Origin: Flavobacteriales bacterium UBA2669
GTDB lineage: Bacteria > Bacteroidota > Bacteroidia > Flavobacteriales_E > Vicingaceae
DNA length: 64,000 nucleotides
Reading direction: 5' to 3'
Assembly: GCA_002359215.1 (NCBI GenBank)
Contig: DEMN01000013.1
Location: forward strand, 62,001-126,000
Shown here piece after piece: positions 61,302 to 64,000 of the stretch. The notes below the pieces were generated by a model. It was not told where the DNA came from. It ran no database searches and saw only the letters and a program-made list of their open reading frames with translations. Position 1 is the stretch's first letter. The number at the start of each line of letters is the position of its first letter. The translations under genes and the position numbers were made by a program.

Positions 61302-63236
61302 ATGATTAAAATAACTCTGCCAGACGGTTCGGTAAAGGAACTAGCCAAAGGATCTTCAGCTATGGATGTTGCTAAAAGCATCAGCGAAGGATTGGCTCGT
61401 AATGTAATTTCAGCAAAAGTTAACGGAATAACTGTTGAAACTACTACTCCTATTACCGAAGACGCAACTGTGGTGTTATATACTTTTGATCAGGAAGAAG
61501 GAAAAAAAGCTTTTTGGCATTCTTCTGCACACGTATTGGCTCAAGCCCTAGAAAAACTTTATCCGGGAATTAAATTAACCATTGGTCCCGCTATAGAAAA
61601 TGGTTTTTATTACGATGTTGATCCGGGTGAGCATGTAATTAGAGAAGAAGACTTTAAAAAAATTGAAGATACCTTTTTAGAATTGGCTCGACAAAAAGCA
61701 GACTTTAAAATGCGTGCTGTTTCTAAAGCAGATGCATTAGCAAAATACAAAGCTGAAGGAAACGAATATAAAGTAGAATTAATTGAAAACCTGAATGATG
61801 GCGAAATTACTTTTTGCGACCATTCCGATTTTACCGATTTATGTAGAGGTGGACATATTCCTAATACGGAAATAATTAAAGCAGTAAAAATAATGAATGT
61901 TGCCGGTGCTTATTGGCGTGCCGACCAAAACAACAATCAGCTTACTCGTGTTTATGGAATTTCTTTTCCAAAACAAAAAATGCTAACCGAGTATTTAGAG
62001 TTATTGGAACAAGCCAAGCAACGAGACCACAGAAAGTTAGGTAAAGAGTTAGAACTTTTTGCTTTTTCAGAAAAAGTAGGACAAGGATTGCCTTTATGGT
62101 TACCAAAAGGAGCTATGCTTAGAGAAAGGTTAGAATCATTTTTGAAAAAAGCTCAGATAAAAGCAGGTTACTTACCTGTAATTACACCACATATCGGACA
62201 TAAAGATTTATATGTAACCTCCGGTCATTATGAAAAATATGGCGAAGATTCTTTTCAACCTATTTTAACACCGCATGAAGGTGAAGTTTTTTTACTAAAA
62301 CCGATGAACTGCCCTCACCATTGTGAGATTTATAAAACAGCTCCTCGCTCTTACAAAGATTTACCTATACGTTATGCTGAATTCGGAACAGTTTACCGAT
62401 ACGAACAAAGTGGAGAATTACACGGATTAACAAGAGTGAGGTGTTTTACACAAGATGATGCCCATTTATTTTGTCGTCCCGATCAAGTGGAAGATGAGTT
62501 TATGAAAGTGATAGACTTAGTGTTGTATGTATTCAATTCTTTAGGTTTTAAAGATTTTACAGCTCAAGTATCATTAAGAGACCCTGAAAACAAAGAAAAA
62601 TATATTGGTTCTGATGACAATTGGGAAAAAGCAGAAAAAGCCATCATCAATGCCGCTAACGAAAAAGGATTGAAAACTGTTGTAGAAACAGGAGAAGCAG
62701 CTTTTTATGGTCCTAAATTAGATTTTATGGTTAAAGATGCGTTGGGCAGAAGTTGGCAATTAGGAACCATACAAGTAGATTATAATTTACCCGAAAGATT
62801 TGAGTTAGAATATAAAGGAAGTGATAATGAAATGCATCGTCCGGTAATGATACACAGAGCACCTTTTGGTTCTATGGAAAGATTTATTTCTGTGTTAATT
62901 GAGCATTGTGGCGGGAACTTCCCATTATGGTTAACTCCTGAGCAAGTTGCTATTTTACCAATTAGCGAAAAATTTAATGAAAATGCGAAAAATATTTCAG
63001 AATTGCTAAATAATTACGATATTCGCAGCTTCGTTGACGACAGAAACGAAAAAGTTGGTAGAAAAATAAGAGATGCTGAGGTAAAAAAGATTCCATTCAT
63101 GATTCTTCTAGGTGAAAAAGAAATTGAGTCAAATCAATTATCTATTAGAAAACATGGCGAAGGCGACTTAGGAACTTTTTCAACAGAAGCATTTGTTAAG
63201 CTTATCAACGATGAAATAAATAAAAATTTTAACTAA
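61302..63236 (+). CDS. thrS: Threonyl-tRNA synthetase
   Basis: 644 aa, full-length. TGS domain at 1-61, the editing domain with the H73-x3-H77 motif (WHSSAHVLAQ) and FCDHSDFTDLCRGGH. The catalytic core (about 240-535) has LKPMNCPHHCEIYKTAPRSY (zinc Cys), RYAEFGTVYRYEQSGELHGL (motif 2), FTQDDAHLFC and HRAPFGSMERFISVLIEHCG (motif 3). Residues about 540-644 form the anticodon-binding domain (VAILPISEKFNENAK, VDDRNEKVGRKIRDAE). It attaches threonine to tRNA-Thr. First gene of the thrS-infC-rpmI unit, 14 bp before infC. Confidence 0.98.
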   Translation: MIKITLPDGSVKELAKGSSAMDVAKSISEGLARNVISAKVNGITVETTTPITEDATVVLYTFDQEEGKKAFWHSSAHVLAQALEKLYPGIKLTIGPAIENGFYYDVDPGEHVIREEDFKKIEDTFLELARQKADFKMRAVSKADALAKYKAEGNEYKVELIENLNDGEITFCDHSDFTDLCRGGHIPNTEIIKAVKIMNVAGAYWRADQNNNQLTRVYGISFPKQKMLTEYLELLEQAKQRDHRKLGKELELFAFSEKVGQGLPLWLPKGAMLRERLESFLKKAQIKAGYLPVITPHIGHKDLYVTSGHYEKYGEDSFQPILTPHEGEVFLLKPMNCPHHCEIYKTAPRSYKDLPIRYAEFGTVYRYEQSGELHGLTRVRCFTQDDAHLFCRPDQVEDEFMKVIDLVLYVFNSLGFKDFTAQVSLRDPENKEKYIGSDDNWEKAEKAIINAANEKGLKTVVETGEAAFYGPKLDFMVKDALGRSWQLGTIQVDYNLPERFELEYKGSDNEMHRPVMIHRAPFGSMERFISVLIEHCGGNFPLWLTPEQVAILPISEKFNENAKNISELLNNYDIRSFVDDRNEKVGRKIRDAEVKKIPFMILLGEKEIESNQLSIRKHGEGDLGTFSTEAFVKLINDEINKNFN

Positions 63237-63250
63237 AATTAATTAACAAT

Positions 63251-63817
63251 TTGGCAATAGCTAACAACAAAAACTTTAACAACAGAGGAAGAAACTTTCG
63301 TAAACCGGAAGAATTACACAGAATTAACGAGCGTATTCTTGCAAAAGAAGTAAGAGTAATTGCTGATGACTTAGAACCTGAAGTATATCCTACTGCAAAA
63401 GCATTAGAGATGGCTCAAGAAAGAGAACTGGATTTAGTAGAGATTTCTCCAAATGCTGTTCCTCCTGTTTGTAAAATTATTGATTATAAAAAGTTTTTAT
63501 ACGACCAAAAAAAGAAGCAAAAAGAAATTAAAGCCAAAGCTTCTAAAATTGTTTTGAAAGAAATAAGATTTGGTCCTAATACAGATGACCATGATTTTAA
63601 CTTTAAATTAAATCATGCTCGTAAATTTATTGAAGAAGGAGCAAAAATAAAAGCTTTTGTATTTTTTAAAGGAAGAACCATTATTTTTAAAGAGCGTGGT
63701 GAAATTCTACTTTTAAAATTAGCTCAAGAGTTAGAAGATATTGCAACAGTAGAATCAATGCCGAAAATGGAAGGAAAAAGAATGTTAATGTTCTTAGCTC
63801 CAAAAAAGAAAAAGTAA
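63251..63817 (+). CDS. infC: Translation initiation factor IF-3, TTG start
   Basis: 188 aa. The frame starts with TTG (LAIANNKNFNNRGRNFRKPE); no ATG occurs before the conserved RINERILAKEVRVI block, so a non-ATG start is firm. N-domain to about 80 (ALEMAQERELDLVEISPNAV, PPVCKIIDYKKFLYDQKKKQ), linker, C-domain (KEIRFGPNTDDHDFNFKLNH, GAKIKAFVFFKGRTIIF, MEGKRMLMFLAPKKK). IF-3 binds the 30S subunit and rejects non-standard start codons, and in E. coli its own gene starts at AUU for autoregulation. Confidence 0.96.
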   Translation: MAIANNKNFNNRGRNFRKPEELHRINERILAKEVRVIADDLEPEVYPTAKALEMAQERELDLVEISPNAVPPVCKIIDYKKFLYDQKKKQKEIKAKASKIVLKEIRFGPNTDDHDFNFKLNHARKFIEEGAKIKAFVFFKGRTIIFKERGEILLLKLAQELEDIATVESMPKMEGKRMLMFLAPKKKK

Positions 63818-63855
63818 ATACGTAATTAATTAACCAATAAATAAATTTTGAAATT

Positions 63856-64000
63856 ATGCCAAAAATGAAAACTGGTTCCAGTGCGAAAAAAAGATTCCGA
63901 TTAACAGGAACCGGAAAAATTAAGAGAAAGCATGCTTTTAAAAGTCATATCTTAACTAAGAAAACGACTAAACAAAAGCGTAATTTAACAAAATTCACAA
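63856..64000 (+). CDS. rpmI: 50S ribosomal protein L35, C-terminus cut by the window edge
   Basis: The frame starts ATG 63856 with MPKMKTGSSAKKRFRLTGTG and continues KIKRKHAFKSHILTKKTTKQ, the standard L35 sequence; 48 codons are visible of the usual 64 or so. It lies 38 bp after infC, in the conserved infC-rpmI-rplT order; rplT should follow outside the window. Confidence 0.95.
   Translation, partial: MPKMKTGSSAKKRFRLTGTGKIKRKHAFKSHILTKKTTKQKRNLTKFT

Overview
The window is AT-rich and typical of Bacteroidota. It carries type IX secretion (T9SS) type A and type B sorting domains, a Cys-Arg-His exosortase with a PID-type C-terminal tail protein nearby, a short SSB, the SpoIIM/DUF4129/DUF4350/MoxR/DUF58 cluster, TAnnTTTG-type promoter boxes, and very few Shine-Dalgarno sequences. 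I would place it in Flavobacteriales or a close relative (marine type). The family cannot be set from sequence alone.

Layout. 1-2.5 kb: housekeeping and stress genes on the minus strand (DinB fragment, Crp/Fnr regulator with a small membrane protein, PsiE-like protein, SSB). 2.9-3.9 kb: a plus-strand operon of DUF302 plus two single-domain rhodaneses, behind a perfect inverted repeat placed like a Crp/Fnr operator. 4.1-7.7 kb (minus): miaA with an overlapping glycosyltransferase, then a HisH/HisF2 pair of the sugar-acetamidino type rather than the histidine-pathway type. 7.8-16.7 kb (minus): a surface-protein block with three T9SS cargo proteins, rsmI, a 76-aa Pro/Gly-rich PID-CTERM-like protein, and an exosortase with a partner membrane protein.

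16.8-42.3 kb (plus): a large polysaccharide locus. It starts with a Wzc-like tyrosine kinase whose tail is a Gly-Tyr repeat, then a Wzm/Wzt ABC exporter. The rest holds an FdtA/FdtC/FdtB-like set for a 3-acetamido-3,6-dideoxyhexose, a WecE-like aminotransferase, WecB, about eleven glycosyltransferases, three different sulfotransferases, a Wzy-like polymerase and an FkbM methyltransferase. Many genes overlap by 4-20 bp. The predicted product is a sulfated, amino-sugar-containing surface glycan.

42.4-51.1 kb (plus): a NodU-family carbamoyltransferase, then 12 bp later the SpoIIM-to-DUF58 MoxR operon, ending in a methyltransferase. 51.1-56.9 kb (minus): a hypothetical outer-membrane protein, and a beta-barrel protein paired with a 1046-aa TPR protein. 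57.1-60.0 kb (plus): FtsE, and a YfiR-like/SpoIIE phosphatase fusion protein. 60.1-60.6 kb (minus): a hypothetical secreted protein. After a 666-bp AT-rich non-coding stretch comes thrS-infC-rpmI, which runs off the right edge; infC starts with TTG.

Two intergenic elements with inverted ends (3941-4128 and 20141-20245) resemble dispersed bacterial palindromic repeats. No tRNA, rRNA, CRISPR array, transposase or phage gene was recognised.
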